Source: Pandoraea sp. PE-S2T-3 (GTDB lineage Bacteria; Pseudomonadota; Gammaproteobacteria; Burkholderiales; Burkholderiaceae). From it: a DNA stretch of 64,000 nucleotides. Of this stretch, positions 46,767-54,985 are shown piece after piece (the first letter of the stretch is position 1; the number at the start of each line of letters is the position of its first letter). The notes under the pieces are model-generated. The model did not search any database. It was not told where the DNA came from and saw only the letters and a list, made by a program, of their open reading frames with translations. The stretch spans positions 1-64,000 of the forward strand of contig NZ_NGUQ01000006.1 in the NCBI RefSeq assembly GCF_002179965.1, written 5' to 3'. Both the position numbers and the translations under genes were made by a program.

Positions 46767-47946
46767 CGACCACGACCGCACCGAGCACGGCCGCGACGGC
46801 ACCGCACAGAAACACCGCGCGATAGCCGAACGGGTTGGCAACGGCACCGGCCAGCGGCCCGGTCAGCAGAATGGCGATGTCCTGAAACGCGGCATACGTT
46901 CCCAGACTGGTGCCACGGCTGGCTGCCGGTGCGCGCTTGACGACTTCGATACCGAGCGACGGAAAGATCAGCGACGCACCAGCGCCTGCGAGTGCCGTGC
47001 CCACGAGTGCCACGCCGGCGCCCGGCGCTTGCCACACCAGCAGCAAACCCAGCGCTTCCACGATCATCGAAATCTGGGCAACGCGCAGATTGCCGAATCG
47101 CTCGGGCCAGCGCCCGCCGATCAGGCGCATCAGCACGAAAGCCAGACCGAATGCCGACAGCGCCAGCGCGGCACCTGACCACCGCGCCGAGTCGAAGAAC
47201 AACACCACGAACGCGCCCACCACGGCGAAGCCGACCCCCTGCATGGCGAGGGCGAGCCCCGGCAGAAAGACGATGCGCAGCACCTGCGAATACGGCAGCG
47301 CGCCACCCGCGTGATGTGCGGGCGCGACGGCAGGAATACGCGCGATCACACACCATCCGATGAACGGCAGCAAGCAGGTTGCAACCGCTACGCCCACGAG
47401 CGACGTGCTGCCGTAAAGCGTGAGTCCGACCGGCGCACCGACGGCGAGCGCCCCGAAGATGGCCGCACCGGTCCAAGACATCACGCGGCCCGATTGCGGC
47501 GCACCGAGACTGCCGATGGCATAGGTGAGCGTGCCCGTAATGACAAGGCTTTCACCGACACCGAGCAGCAAACGCGCGGCCGTGAGCACGCCCAGACGCG
47601 GCCCGGCGGGCAATACGAGCAGGCTGGTCGCGAGCAAGGCGATGCCCGACAGTACGACGAACAGCAGGCCGCGTTTCAAGGCGACACGGGCACCGCGCTG
47701 ATCGGCGGTGCGTCCGGCGAACTTGCGGGTGAGCACCGTGGCCAGCGACTGAATACCGACGGCAAAGCCGACGACGATGTTGTGATACCCGAGCGTGTCG
47801 TGCACGAACAGCGGCACGACCGAGAGCGACATGCCGATGGTCAGGCACGCGAGAAACACGTTGAGAGAAAAGCGCACCAGCAACGCGGTGGCGTTAGCGG
47901 GTGCTGCGGCAGCCGCTTGAGCGGGCGATGCAGCGGAAGACGACAT
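46741..47946 (-). CDS. MFS transporter (YhhS/YfcJ-like)
   Basis: A 401-residue, 12-helix transporter from ATG 47946, which has GGAG upstream. The cytoplasmic loop motif is VLTRKFAGRTADQRGAR; later segments read LLGVGESLVITGTLTYAIG and RVMSWTGAAIFGALAVGAPVG. It is a clear paralogue of the MFS gene at 58892-60154. These proteins are poorly characterised exporters, some linked to sugar or herbicide efflux. It overlaps phzF tail to tail. Confidence 0.87.
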   Translation of the reverse strand: MSSSAASPAQAAAAAPANATALLVRFSLNVFLACLTIGMSLSVVPLFVHDTLGYHNIVVGFAVGIQSLATVLTRKFAGRTADQRGARVALKRGLLFVVLSGIALLATSLLVLPAGPRLGVLTAARLLLGVGESLVITGTLTYAIGSLGAPQSGRVMSWTGAAIFGALAVGAPVGLTLYGSTSLVGVAVATCLLPFIGWCVIARIPAVAPAHHAGGALPYSQVLRIVFLPGLALAMQGVGFAVVGAFVVLFFDSARWSGAALALSAFGLAFVLMRLIGGRWPERFGNLRVAQISMIVEALGLLLVWQAPGAGVALVGTALAGAGASLIFPSLGIEVVKRAPAASRGTSLGTYAAFQDIAILLTGPLAGAVANPFGYRAVFLCGAVAAVLGAVVVVTLRARRR

Positions 47947-48356
47947 GCGAGAAGACTCCACGTAAGACCGGCGCACACGACAAAGCAATGGCGATGCAGG
48001 CCGGCAGTCGAATGACCGCGACGCGGGAGGCCGTCAGGAAAATCGAATCGGGAAAATCAGGGGAAGGGAGACGCGCAGCGCGGAAGAGGACCGGCGCAAT
48101 GGATGGCATTGTCCGGCGGTCGACATACGAACGCACACCCCTCGACCGATAAGCCGGACTGACCGACCGCTGTCGCGGAGAATGCGTTGGTTGACGTGAA
48201 CGCTTACGTGGCACCGGCACATCATCATGTGAGTCACATGAATCGTCACCGTCTGCCATCAATCATTTGCGGATTCTAGCGGGGCGTTTCGTGTAACGCA
48301 AGATGAGGTGACGCAGCGCAACAACAGGCACCCGCACGCATTAGCACGCGACTTCG
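47947..48356. other. Intergenic region upstream of the MFS gene
   Basis: About 410 bases with no gene. It contains the perfect dyad at 48226-48240 and the neighbouring CACAT-GATG-ATGTG repeat, both upstream of the minus-strand MFS gene. Confidence 0.45.
48226..48240. promoter_or_regulatory. Perfect 15-bp dyad CATGTGAGTCACATG
   Basis: Two 7-base arms around a single central base, 280 bases before the MFS start. It could be a regulator site; a partner was not identified. Confidence 0.35.
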
Positions 48357-48599
48357 TCAGCGACGGCCACAGTGGCCGGATGGCGGCAGGCAGAAAATAA
48401 ACCGCCCGGCTTTGACGAGTGGCCGATGCACCAAGACCCGGACCGGCACGCGCAGCTCGCGCTCAGGCGGCGATTCCGGCTTGTCGGCAGCGGTGTAAAA
48501 ACTCAGGCCGACAAGGCCGAAGAACGTCACGTTGAGCACGACGAACGCGCCCTTGTGCCGCTTGATGAGCGCGATCGCGTCCCGGATGAAATTCAGCAC
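48357..48599 (-). CDS. Small one-helix membrane protein, possibly a truncated gene
   Basis: An 80-residue ORF from a GTG with AAGGA upstream (an in-frame ATG at 48641 adds 14 residues). The N-terminal part, LNFIRDAIALIKRHKGAFVV, leads into one hydrophobic helix LNVTFFGLVGLSFYTAA. This resembles the first 35 residues of SpoIIM-like membrane proteins as I remember them. The rest is Pro/Arg-rich, without further helices, and ends early. It may be a remnant whose downstream part was lost. Function unknown. Confidence 0.45.
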   Translation of the reverse strand: MLNFIRDAIALIKRHKGAFVVLNVTFFGLVGLSFYTAADKPESPPERELRVPVRVLVHRPLVKAGRFIFCLPPSGHCGRR

Positions 48600-48697
48600 A
48601 ACAGTCCTTGGCAGTGGATGGGGGGAGGTGCCACGACGCAAAGGATTCGACGAGCGATTCCGCTAACGCAGCGCGCGTTAACTATAAATCAACAACA

Positions 48698-48731
48698 AAC
48701 CAATTTGGTATTTTTTCTACCATATTGGTAG
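48698..48731. promoter_or_regulatory. Tandem palindromes, candidate double operator
   Basis: Two related dyads, ACCAATTTGGT (core 48699-48709) and CTACCATATTGGTAG (48717-48731), have centres 20 bases apart, two helical turns. They lie in a locally AT-rich stretch about 100 bases upstream of the small membrane gene. The spacing suggests cooperative binding of a dimeric repressor. Confidence 0.5.
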
Positions 48732-48853
48732 ATAACGTTCTCGGTGCGGTGTGCTGGCCGCCCCCTCGCGCGCACTCGCGCCGCCGCTCACTGTCGGCGA
48801 TAGGTCACGCGACGTTGACACGGGGCACTGCGCCCCCTGAAATTCCCCGCCGG

Positions 48854-50461
48854 TCAGTCGATCGGGTCAGTGCCTCTCGCGAGACGCGTGCTCGCCTTGA
48901 CCGTTTGTTGCAGCGCGCGGCGCAGGGCGCTGTAGCGGCGCAGCGCTTCTTCCATGATGGCGATACGCACGGTGCCCGCTGCGCCGTCGGCGAGCAATTT
49001 CGCCTTGAGTCCGCCGTAAGAGGCTTCCATCGCAGCGGCGTGCGTCGTCAGCGACTGACCGCCATCGGCGGGCATGGCATCGCCTTCCACGTGGTCGAGC
49101 AGTGCCGTCGCTTCGCGCTGAAAGGCGTTATACACATCCGAGAGTCCCGTCGCCGTGGTCGTCTGATCACGCAACGCGGCAGCGGCGACGGCCTGCTCCG
49201 CCGCGCTCTCGTAGTAGCGCAGTGTGCGCAGCGTGTCGGCCAACGCCTGTGCAGCGGCTGCCTCCATTGCCACACGGCTCATGCGCTCCGCAAACGTCTG
49301 GCACGCGCCGCCCAGCCGCGTGACCGAAGCGTGCTCTTGTGCCAGCACGCCGGCGCTGGTCCCGAGGAGTGCGCCGCGCACCATATGGCGGCACATATCA
49401 CCGAGTCGATCCACTTCGTGCTTGAGCGCTTCCACGGCCAGTTGCGGCACCTGAAGCACGTTGTCGTCGAGAAACTGCGGCGCACCCTCGTCCTCTTCCC
49501 GCGTTCGAAAACGTCGCTGTAGCCAGTGCAACAGCGGCGTGGCCAGCGGAATCATCAGCAGCACGCCGAGCACGTTGAACGTCGTGTGAAAAATGGCGAG
49601 CTTGATGGCCGGATCGTCGGTATAGCCCAACCATTTCATGGCGGCGGTAATCGCGCCGATCATCCACGGCAGAAGGAGCAGAGCCACCACCGCAGCGACC
49701 ACGTTGAACGCGACGTGCGCCATGGCAGCCCGGCGCGCGTTGGGGGTGGCCCCGATGCCTGCAATGACGGCGGTCACTGTAGTGCCGACGTTCGCACCGA
49801 TCACGACAGCGGCAGCGCCTTGCGCACCGAGCATGCCGTTTTGCGCAGCGGTCAACGTAATGGCCATCGCGGCAGCGGACGACTGCACGATGCAGGTCAG
49901 CACGAAGCCGACGACCACTTGCAGGAGGACATCGAGTGGCCCTTCCCCGTCGGGCATGCGAATCGCGCCGGCCATATCGATAAAGGCCGATTGCAGCAAA
50001 GAGATACCGAAGAAGAGCAGGCCGAAACCGGCGAGTGCATTGCCGATGGCCCCGCGTCGCGAGCCTGCACCGGAGAGGCGCAAGGCAACGCCGACCGCGA
50101 TCATCGGCAGGGCGAAGGCATCGATATTGAATTTCAGGCCGATGACGGCGACGATCCAGCCCATCATCGTCGAGCCGAGGTTCGAGCCGAACATCAGCCA
50201 GAGCGCGCCGCCGAGCTTGAGCAGGCCAGCGTTGACGAAGCCGATGGTGGCGATCGTCACGACTGACGACGACTGCGTGATGGCGGTGACCAGTACACCG
50301 GAGGCGAAGGCTTGCCAGCGCGTGCGTGTGGCCCCGGCAAGGATACGTTCAAGGGCTGGTCCGGCGGCGAGTTTAAGGCCATCGGACATCATCGACATGC
50401 CGACCAGAAAGATGCCGACGCCGCCGGCCAGAATGCTTACCGCCTTGACGATTTCGCCCAT
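48854..50461 (-). CDS. Na+/phosphate cotransporter family protein with PhoU-like C-terminus
   Basis: A 535-residue membrane protein of the NptA/YjbB type. Two inverted-repeat transport domains each carry a Gln-Ser-Ser motif: VLVTAITQSSSVVTIATIG near residue 60 and LTCIVQSSAAAMAITLT near residue 190. A helical PhoU-like regulatory domain occupies about residues 330-535. It moves inorganic phosphate with sodium across the inner membrane. It is followed on the minus strand by no clear terminator, and lies 103 bases downstream of the tetR stop. Confidence 0.92.
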   Translation of the reverse strand: MGEIVKAVSILAGGVGIFLVGMSMMSDGLKLAAGPALERILAGATRTRWQAFASGVLVTAITQSSSVVTIATIGFVNAGLLKLGGALWLMFGSNLGSTMMGWIVAVIGLKFNIDAFALPMIAVGVALRLSGAGSRRGAIGNALAGFGLLFFGISLLQSAFIDMAGAIRMPDGEGPLDVLLQVVVGFVLTCIVQSSAAAMAITLTAAQNGMLGAQGAAAVVIGANVGTTVTAVIAGIGATPNARRAAMAHVAFNVVAAVVALLLLPWMIGAITAAMKWLGYTDDPAIKLAIFHTTFNVLGVLLMIPLATPLLHWLQRRFRTREEDEGAPQFLDDNVLQVPQLAVEALKHEVDRLGDMCRHMVRGALLGTSAGVLAQEHASVTRLGGACQTFAERMSRVAMEAAAAQALADTLRTLRYYESAAEQAVAAAALRDQTTTATGLSDVYNAFQREATALLDHVEGDAMPADGGQSLTTHAAAMEASYGGLKAKLLADGAAGTVRIAIMEEALRRYSALRRALQQTVKASTRLARGTDPID

Positions 50462-50564
50462 GGAATGCGTTTCCTTAGTGCGATGGGAGAGAAGACACCC
50501 AAGCCTTACTTAAACGACACGCAAACGACCTTCAGACGACACTAAGACGACACCAAGACGACAA

Positions 50565-51215
50565 TCAAGCGTCTGCGCGCAAAACGCCCCAGCATAACCG
50601 GTAAAGCTCGTCTTCGAATTCCGGAGTGCCAAGCAATGGCGAGTCTTCGAGCGCTGCCGAGCGCAGCGTGCCCATGACGGCGCGGGTGAGCACAAACACC
50701 GTCGCGGCGGTGGGCGGGCGCATGCCCGGTGCATCGCGTCGGGCCATCGCAATGGCAATGTGTTCCGAGGCTTCGCGAAGTGCCTGCATGATGTTTTCGT
50801 GATGATCGAGTTGCCACGCCATCTTGATAAGTGAGCGCTTCACGCGGCCGCCGGAGCCGAACGCTTCGATCAGCACGCGCAGCCGCTCGCGAATCACGCG
50901 CTCCGGGTCGGCGCCCTCTTCTGCTGCGCGCGCGAGCCGTTCGTTGAGTTCGTCCATCACCCGACGGCGTTCGCGGGCAATCATCGCGAGCAGGATGGCT
51001 TCCTTGGTCGGGAAGTACTGATACAGCGTGCCGATCGAGAATCCGGCCTTCTTGGCAATGCGATTGGTCGTCAGCGCACCCTCGCCTTCCTCATCAAGAA
51101 CCTGAGCAGTGGCCTCGAAAATGGTCTCCACCGTGTGTTGTGCGCGCGCCTGCATCGGCCGCTTTCGCATGGTGGACGGGGCATTGAGCGGGGCGGGCGA
51201 TTTGGGTGTGGACAT
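50565..51215 (-). CDS. TetR family transcriptional regulator
   Basis: A 216-residue repressor from ATG 51215. The helix-turn-helix is GALTTNRIAKKAGFSIGTLYQYFPTKEAIL, near residues 50-80; a helical effector domain follows. It is divergent from the diiron-like hydrolase gene and likely represses it through a dyad between them. The regulator's ligand is unknown; neighbours suggest a fatty-acid or lipid-like compound. Confidence 0.9.
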   Translation of the reverse strand: MSTPKSPAPLNAPSTMRKRPMQARAQHTVETIFEATAQVLDEEGEGALTTNRIAKKAGFSIGTLYQYFPTKEAILLAMIARERRRVMDELNERLARAAEEGADPERVIRERLRVLIEAFGSGGRVKRSLIKMAWQLDHHENIMQALREASEHIAIAMARRDAPGMRPPTAATVFVLTRAVMGTLRSAALEDSPLLGTPEFEDELYRLCWGVLRADA

Positions 51216-51272
51216 GTCGAAAAACCTGAGCGGGAAGCGAGTTGCGGCAAAGTGCGCAAGAAATGAATAATG

Positions 51273-51287
51273 CTCACATTCGTTGAG
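51273..51287. promoter_or_regulatory. Candidate TetR operator
   Basis: CTCA-N7-TGAG inverted repeat in the short region between divergent tetR and the hydrolase gene. A wider GAAT...ATTC symmetry surrounds it (51265-51293). TetR sites of this size are common; binding is inferred. Confidence 0.45.
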
Positions 51288-51374
51288 GAATTCAAGTGAC
51301 GACATGCCGGTGCCACAAAACGGCGGCCGTTGCGGTTCCGCCCAACCGTTTGAGACATTTAAGAGGCAAGCGCC

Positions 51375-52214
51375 ATGACCACAGACACTTCAGCCCTTAC
51401 CGTTCGCAAGCTTACGGTCGATCTGGCGAGTGGCTTCGAGCGCCACTGGCACAGTGGGGACGCCTACCGCACGATGTACTACAACGCGTTGTCGATGAGT
51501 TTCCCGGTTGGGGAGCAGTCGTTCATCGATTCCGTTCGCGACACGATGGATCGTTTGCCCGACGATTCGCGCTATGACAAGCTGCGCGCCGACATTGCGC
51601 AGTTCATCGGGCAGGAGGCGACGCACCGTCACATCCACGGGCAGTACAACGCGCAGTTGACCAAACAGGGCTTGGTGAATCACTGGGAAAACTGGGCGAC
51701 GCGCCGGATTCAATTTGCGCGGCGTCGAAAGCTTTCGCCGATGTACATGCTGGCCGTGACGGCGGCGTATGAGCATTGCACGGCGGTGTTTGGCGATGGC
51801 GCATTGCGTTACGACCGCTGGCTGGCGAAGGCCGAGCCGAAGATGCGATTGATGTGGCGCTGGCATGCGGCGGAAGAGACCGAGCACAAGGCGGTGGCGT
51901 TCGATCTGTATCGCGCCTTGGGCGGCAGCGAGCGGATGCGCGTTCTCACGTACGTGTATGTGTTGATGATGTTCGCGCTGGAAAGCCATGCGCAGACGAT
52001 CAGCAATTTGTGGCGCGACGGCTCGTTATTCAAACCGAGTACGTGGTGGGGATTCACGACGATGTTCTTCGGCCGCGATGGCGTGGTGTGGCGTTGCACG
52101 GGGCCGATGTTGAAGTACATGTCGACGGGGTTTCATCCGAACAACCACGGCGATCCGCAATTGGCTGAGAGCTGGCTGGCGGCGCATAACGCGGATTGGC
52201 GCGCGGTGCGTTGA
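51375..52214 (+). CDS. Metal-dependent hydrolase-like protein (PF10118 type)
   Basis: A 279-residue helical protein with ferritin-like iron ligands: GEQSFIDS (Glu), FIGQEATHRHIHGQY (Glu, His), AYEHCTAVF (Glu-His) and AEETEHKAVAFDLY (Glu, Glu-His). The pattern matches the family annotated as predicted metal-dependent hydrolases, probably diiron. AAGAGG precedes the ATG. It is paired with a divergent TetR regulator, an arrangement common for genes handling fatty acids or xenobiotics. The reaction is not established. Confidence 0.85.
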   Translation: MTTDTSALTVRKLTVDLASGFERHWHSGDAYRTMYYNALSMSFPVGEQSFIDSVRDTMDRLPDDSRYDKLRADIAQFIGQEATHRHIHGQYNAQLTKQGLVNHWENWATRRIQFARRRKLSPMYMLAVTAAYEHCTAVFGDGALRYDRWLAKAEPKMRLMWRWHAAEETEHKAVAFDLYRALGGSERMRVLTYVYVLMMFALESHAQTISNLWRDGSLFKPSTWWGFTTMFFGRDGVVWRCTGPMLKYMSTGFHPNNHGDPQLAESWLAAHNADWRAVR

Positions 52215-52294
52215 GCGGTGGCGTTTGGCTTACGGCGTTCGTGGCTAACGATGATCTTTGCGATGCACCGAGGCCCGGCGACTCACACTCCTGT

Positions 52295-52901
52295 GGTCTG
52301 CCGCCGGCCCGGTCCCCGTTTTCGTCGCTCCCCGTTACTCGCTTTGGAAAACGGGGACCGGGCCGACGGCTCGTCACACGCGATCACAACGTCGCACCCG
52401 ATCGCCCCACCCGCGTCTCCATGCTCCCCGACTCCCCCATCCCGATAACACCGCCTTCTCCAACGCAGAGGGCCTCGTCGCCCATCCCCACGTGCTTTGC
52501 ATCTGCTGGGGATGGTCGCCGAGACCCTCGATATCCCCGCGGTACTTCCCTACTCCCGGTCGGGTCAGGTGATCGCTTTGGGAGACCCGCTTCGCGTTGA
52601 GTCCCACGGGTGTTCACTACGGAGACCCAGGTGGACCGGGCATGGAGAACGACATCGGGAGGAGCGAGGGTCTCGACGGTCGTCACCAGCAGATGCGAAG
52701 CACGTGGGGACGACTGGCGAGACCCTTTGCGTTGGAGAAGGCGGTGTTATCGGGATGAGAGAGAGGGAGAAGCGCGGCGAAGCGGGTAACGCGATCGGTT
52801 GCGACGATGCGGAGGTAGGGAGATGGCCGTCGGTGCGGTCCCCGTTTTCCAAAGCGAGTAACGGGGAGCGACGAAAACGGGGACCGTACCGGCGGCAGAC
52901 C
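52295..52901. repeat. 607-nt quasi-palindrome with 236-nt inverted arms
   Basis: Arms 52295-52530 and 52665-52901 are inverted copies across their full length, with a 134-nt centre. The outer part is strongest: 49 bases (52311-52359 and 52837-52885) are perfectly complementary. Each outer copy is itself a hairpin; the left one has an 18-bp stem, 52306-52323 with 52347-52364. A second conserved block (about 52436-52476 with 52723-52757) shares CATCCCGATAACACCGCCTT. No convincing gene lies inside. It could be a composite of REP-like elements, a MITE, or a source of structured RNA. Confidence 0.85.
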
Positions 52902-53015
52902 GCAAACGTTATGCGTAGGTCAGACGCCAACCAACCGAAGAATTGAAATTTTCACAAAATAGCGAACAGCAAAAAGCAAGCATCAGATTTCCTGCTCGTC
53001 TTTCGAATCGCAACC

Positions 53016-53053
53016 ACGATTCAAAAGACTTAAGGCCGTCCATAGCGACGGCC
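53016..53053 (+). repeat. 38-nt direct repeat with terminator, copy 1
   Basis: Differs from copy 2 (53561-53598) at only three of 38 positions; the first 23 bases are identical. It contains AAGACTTAAGGCCG and the stem of the terminator at 53032-53060. Confidence 0.85.
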
Positions 53054-53060
53054 TTTTTTT
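53032..53060 (+). terminator. Rho-independent terminator
   Basis: AAGGCCGTC pairs with GACGGCCTT over 9 bp with a 6-nt loop, followed by seven T. No gene directly upstream is recognised, so it may end a transcript from the palindromic region. Confidence 0.8.
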
Positions 53061-53262
53061 ATTTATCGTGCATGTCCCGACGGCGTTGCATTAGACGCCC
53101 ATTTCCCAGCGCGCCCGCGATGATTTTTCACATGACCGCAATGACGACTCCCAAGTTCAAGTGAATCAGAATGCAGCGCCAGGTTTGCGTGACAGATTGA
53201 ACGTGAGCCGCGAACGCAATCTTGTCGTAGAGGCTCTCAGGACACCACTTGGAGATAATGCG

Positions 53263-53529
53263 ATGAGTGCAGTCTATGGCTCTGCCCAGCCCGGCATCGA
53301 TCTTGATCAGAAGGGAATCCCCTACGAGTGTCTTCGCGACCCCAACACGCACGAATGCCTCAAATGGGACGCCCCTGAATCCCATCCCGCCGCCGCTTCG
53401 CGTGATATCAAACGCGACCAGCTAGTGCAATCGCTTTGCGCGTTCGCCACCCGTGCCCAAGGGGGTGATCACATCAGCATTGGCGTCACTGCGCATGCCG
53501 CCCCAACGACTCTGGCAATACCCCTGTAA
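53263..53529 (+). CDS. Small hypothetical protein between direct repeats
   Basis: An 88-residue soluble ORF from ATG 53263 with GGAG upstream; the frame is open back to a GTG at 53161, giving 122 residues. It reads SAQPGIDLDQKGIPYECLRD and has two Cys in ECLRDPNTHECLKW, a possible metal or disulfide pair. Third codon positions are fairly GC-rich, as in real genes here. It resembles no family I know. It lies between the two 38-nt terminator repeats, so the gene-terminator unit may have arisen by duplication. Confidence 0.42.
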   Translation: MSAVYGSAQPGIDLDQKGIPYECLRDPNTHECLKWDAPESHPAAASRDIKRDQLVQSLCAFATRAQGGDHISIGVTAHAAPTTLAIPL

Positions 53530-53851
53530 CCCTGCTCATACACGCTCGCGAATCCGCACTACGATTCAAAAGACTTAAGGCCGCCCACAGAGACGGCCAT
53601 TTTTTTGAAAGTTTTCCAAGAAAACTTCGGTGTTAACCCGCGCCGTATGCCGTTCACAACGTAATACCGAGTATCAAACCCCGATGATATTTCGACATTA
53701 CCGTCTTGATAATAATGATCACGCCTTAAAGCAGCACCGATACCGCGCAACGTGAAGTCAGTGTCAATGACTCGGGCGTGCCCCTGAAATGCATCGGTGA
53801 AACAACTGCACAAGGCGCACGCATAAATCAAAACGAGACGGAGACACATTC
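53530..53851. other. Intergenic region upstream of the porin gene
   Basis: About 320 bases, less GC-rich than neighbours. It holds repeat copy 2 with its terminator and the presumed porin promoter, in an AT-rich stretch (53600-53740). A minus-strand ORF (53559-53849) crosses the repeat and is not credited. Confidence 0.45.
53561..53598 (+). repeat. 38-nt direct repeat with terminator, copy 2
   Basis: Near-identical to copy 1, 545 bases away. The hairpin is weakened by mismatches (GGCCGCC against GACGGCC) but is followed by ATTTTTTT. It follows the small ORF by 31 bases and probably terminates it. Confidence 0.8.
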
Positions 53852-54895
53852 ATGAGCAAGGCAGCGGGATGGCTGCGGGGCGCGTTCGCCCTCGCGGTTT
53901 GTGGTGCGGCGGCAGGGGCGGCACAAGCACAATCCAACGTATCGCTTTACGGTCAGGTCGACGCTTGGGTCGGCGCGGCTAAAACACCCGGCGGCGAGCG
54001 GGCATGGACGCAGGGCGGCGGCGGCATGTCCACGTCGTACTGGGGCATGAAAGGTAGCGAAGATCTGGGCGACGGTCTCAAGGCAATCTTCGTATTGGAA
54101 GACTTCTTCCTGCCGCAAAACGGTAACTACGGCCGCTACACGGGCGACAGCTTCTTCTCGCGCAACGCCTACGTCGGTCTCCAGTCGAACACGCTCGGCA
54201 CCGTCACGATGGGCCGGTTGACCACGTCGTACTTTGTGTCGACGATTCTGTTCAACCCGTTTGTCGACTCCTATACCTTCAGCCCGATGGTCTATCACAC
54301 GTTCCTTGGCCAATCCGGGCAAGGCATCGTGGGTGACTCCGGCTGGAGCAACGGCGTGATGTACGCCACGCCCGACTACAAGGGTCTGGGCGCAAGCTTC
54401 TCGTACGCCTTCGGCAACAAGGCGGGCGAAGCCGGCCAGAACAAGTGGAGCGCCGCCGCCATGTACTTCCATGGCCCGCTTGCTGCCACCGTCGCGTTCC
54501 AGCAAGTGAAATTCGACTCGACGCCCGACGATCAGGCCGGCATTACCGGCTTCCGCAATCAACAAGCGTTGCAGGCCGGTCTCACGTACGACTTCCAGAT
54601 CGTCAAGCTCTACGGCCAGTATCAGTACATCAAGAACAACATCACCGGCGGCAACCTCACCTCCAACGGCGGCCAGTTCGGTGTGTCGGTGCCGCTCGGT
54701 GGCGGCAGTGTCATGGCGTCCTACGCTTATACCAAGAACACCGGCGCCAATAACGTGAGCCGCAACACGTGGGCCGTCGGTTACGACTACAACCTCTCCA
54801 AGCGCACCGATCTGTATGCCGCCTACCTCAACGACAAGGTGTCGGGGCTGGAAGCCGGCAATACTTTCGGGGTGGGCATGCGCACCAAGTTCTGA
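53852..54895 (+). CDS. Gram-negative porin (Burkholderia OmpC-like)
   Basis: A 347-residue outer-membrane trimeric porin. The signal peptide ends GAAQAQ after ~26 residues. The mature start SNVSLYGQVDAWVGAAK, the SYWGMKGSEDLGDGLKAIFVLED segment and the last strand ending GMRTKF (terminal Phe) are typical. It allows diffusion of small solutes through the outer membrane. GGAG lies 8 bases before the ATG. It is probably monocistronic, with a GC-rich hairpin after it. Confidence 0.94.
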   Translation: MSKAAGWLRGAFALAVCGAAAGAAQAQSNVSLYGQVDAWVGAAKTPGGERAWTQGGGGMSTSYWGMKGSEDLGDGLKAIFVLEDFFLPQNGNYGRYTGDSFFSRNAYVGLQSNTLGTVTMGRLTTSYFVSTILFNPFVDSYTFSPMVYHTFLGQSGQGIVGDSGWSNGVMYATPDYKGLGASFSYAFGNKAGEAGQNKWSAAAMYFHGPLAATVAFQQVKFDSTPDDQAGITGFRNQQALQAGLTYDFQIVKLYGQYQYIKNNITGGNLTSNGGQFGVSVPLGGGSVMASYAYTKNTGANNVSRNTWAVGYDYNLSKRTDLYAAYLNDKVSGLEAGNTFGVGMRTKF

Positions 54896-54910
54896 CAAAC
54901 TCGGCAGCAC

Positions 54911-54938
54911 GGCGCGCGCGCAGTACAATGCGCGCGCC
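54911..54938 (+). terminator. GC-rich hairpin after the porin gene
   Basis: GGCGCGCGC and GCGCGCGCC pair over 9 bp around a 10-nt loop, 16 bases past the porin stop. No T run follows, so termination is uncertain; the loop includes TACAAT, which could instead be part of the next gene's promoter. Confidence 0.45.
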
Positions 54939-54985
54939 CCCGCTGCACACGGACGACGGCATAACAAAGTGAATAGGAGCGCACG

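Noticed and set aside
50519-50564. Short tandem AAGACGACA-like repeats as a CRISPR or VNTR
   Set aside because: Only two to three imperfect units of about 11 bases without spacers; no cas genes in the window.
52497-52946. Plus-strand ORF of 149 codons in the palindromic region
   Set aside because: It crosses the centre and right arm of the inverted repeat; its open frame follows from the repeat's GC-rich sequence, with no family pattern.
53559-53849. Minus-strand ORF of 96 codons upstream of the porin
   Set aside because: It runs through the terminator repeat at its end and occupies the porin promoter region; the apparent signal-like N-terminus is not enough.
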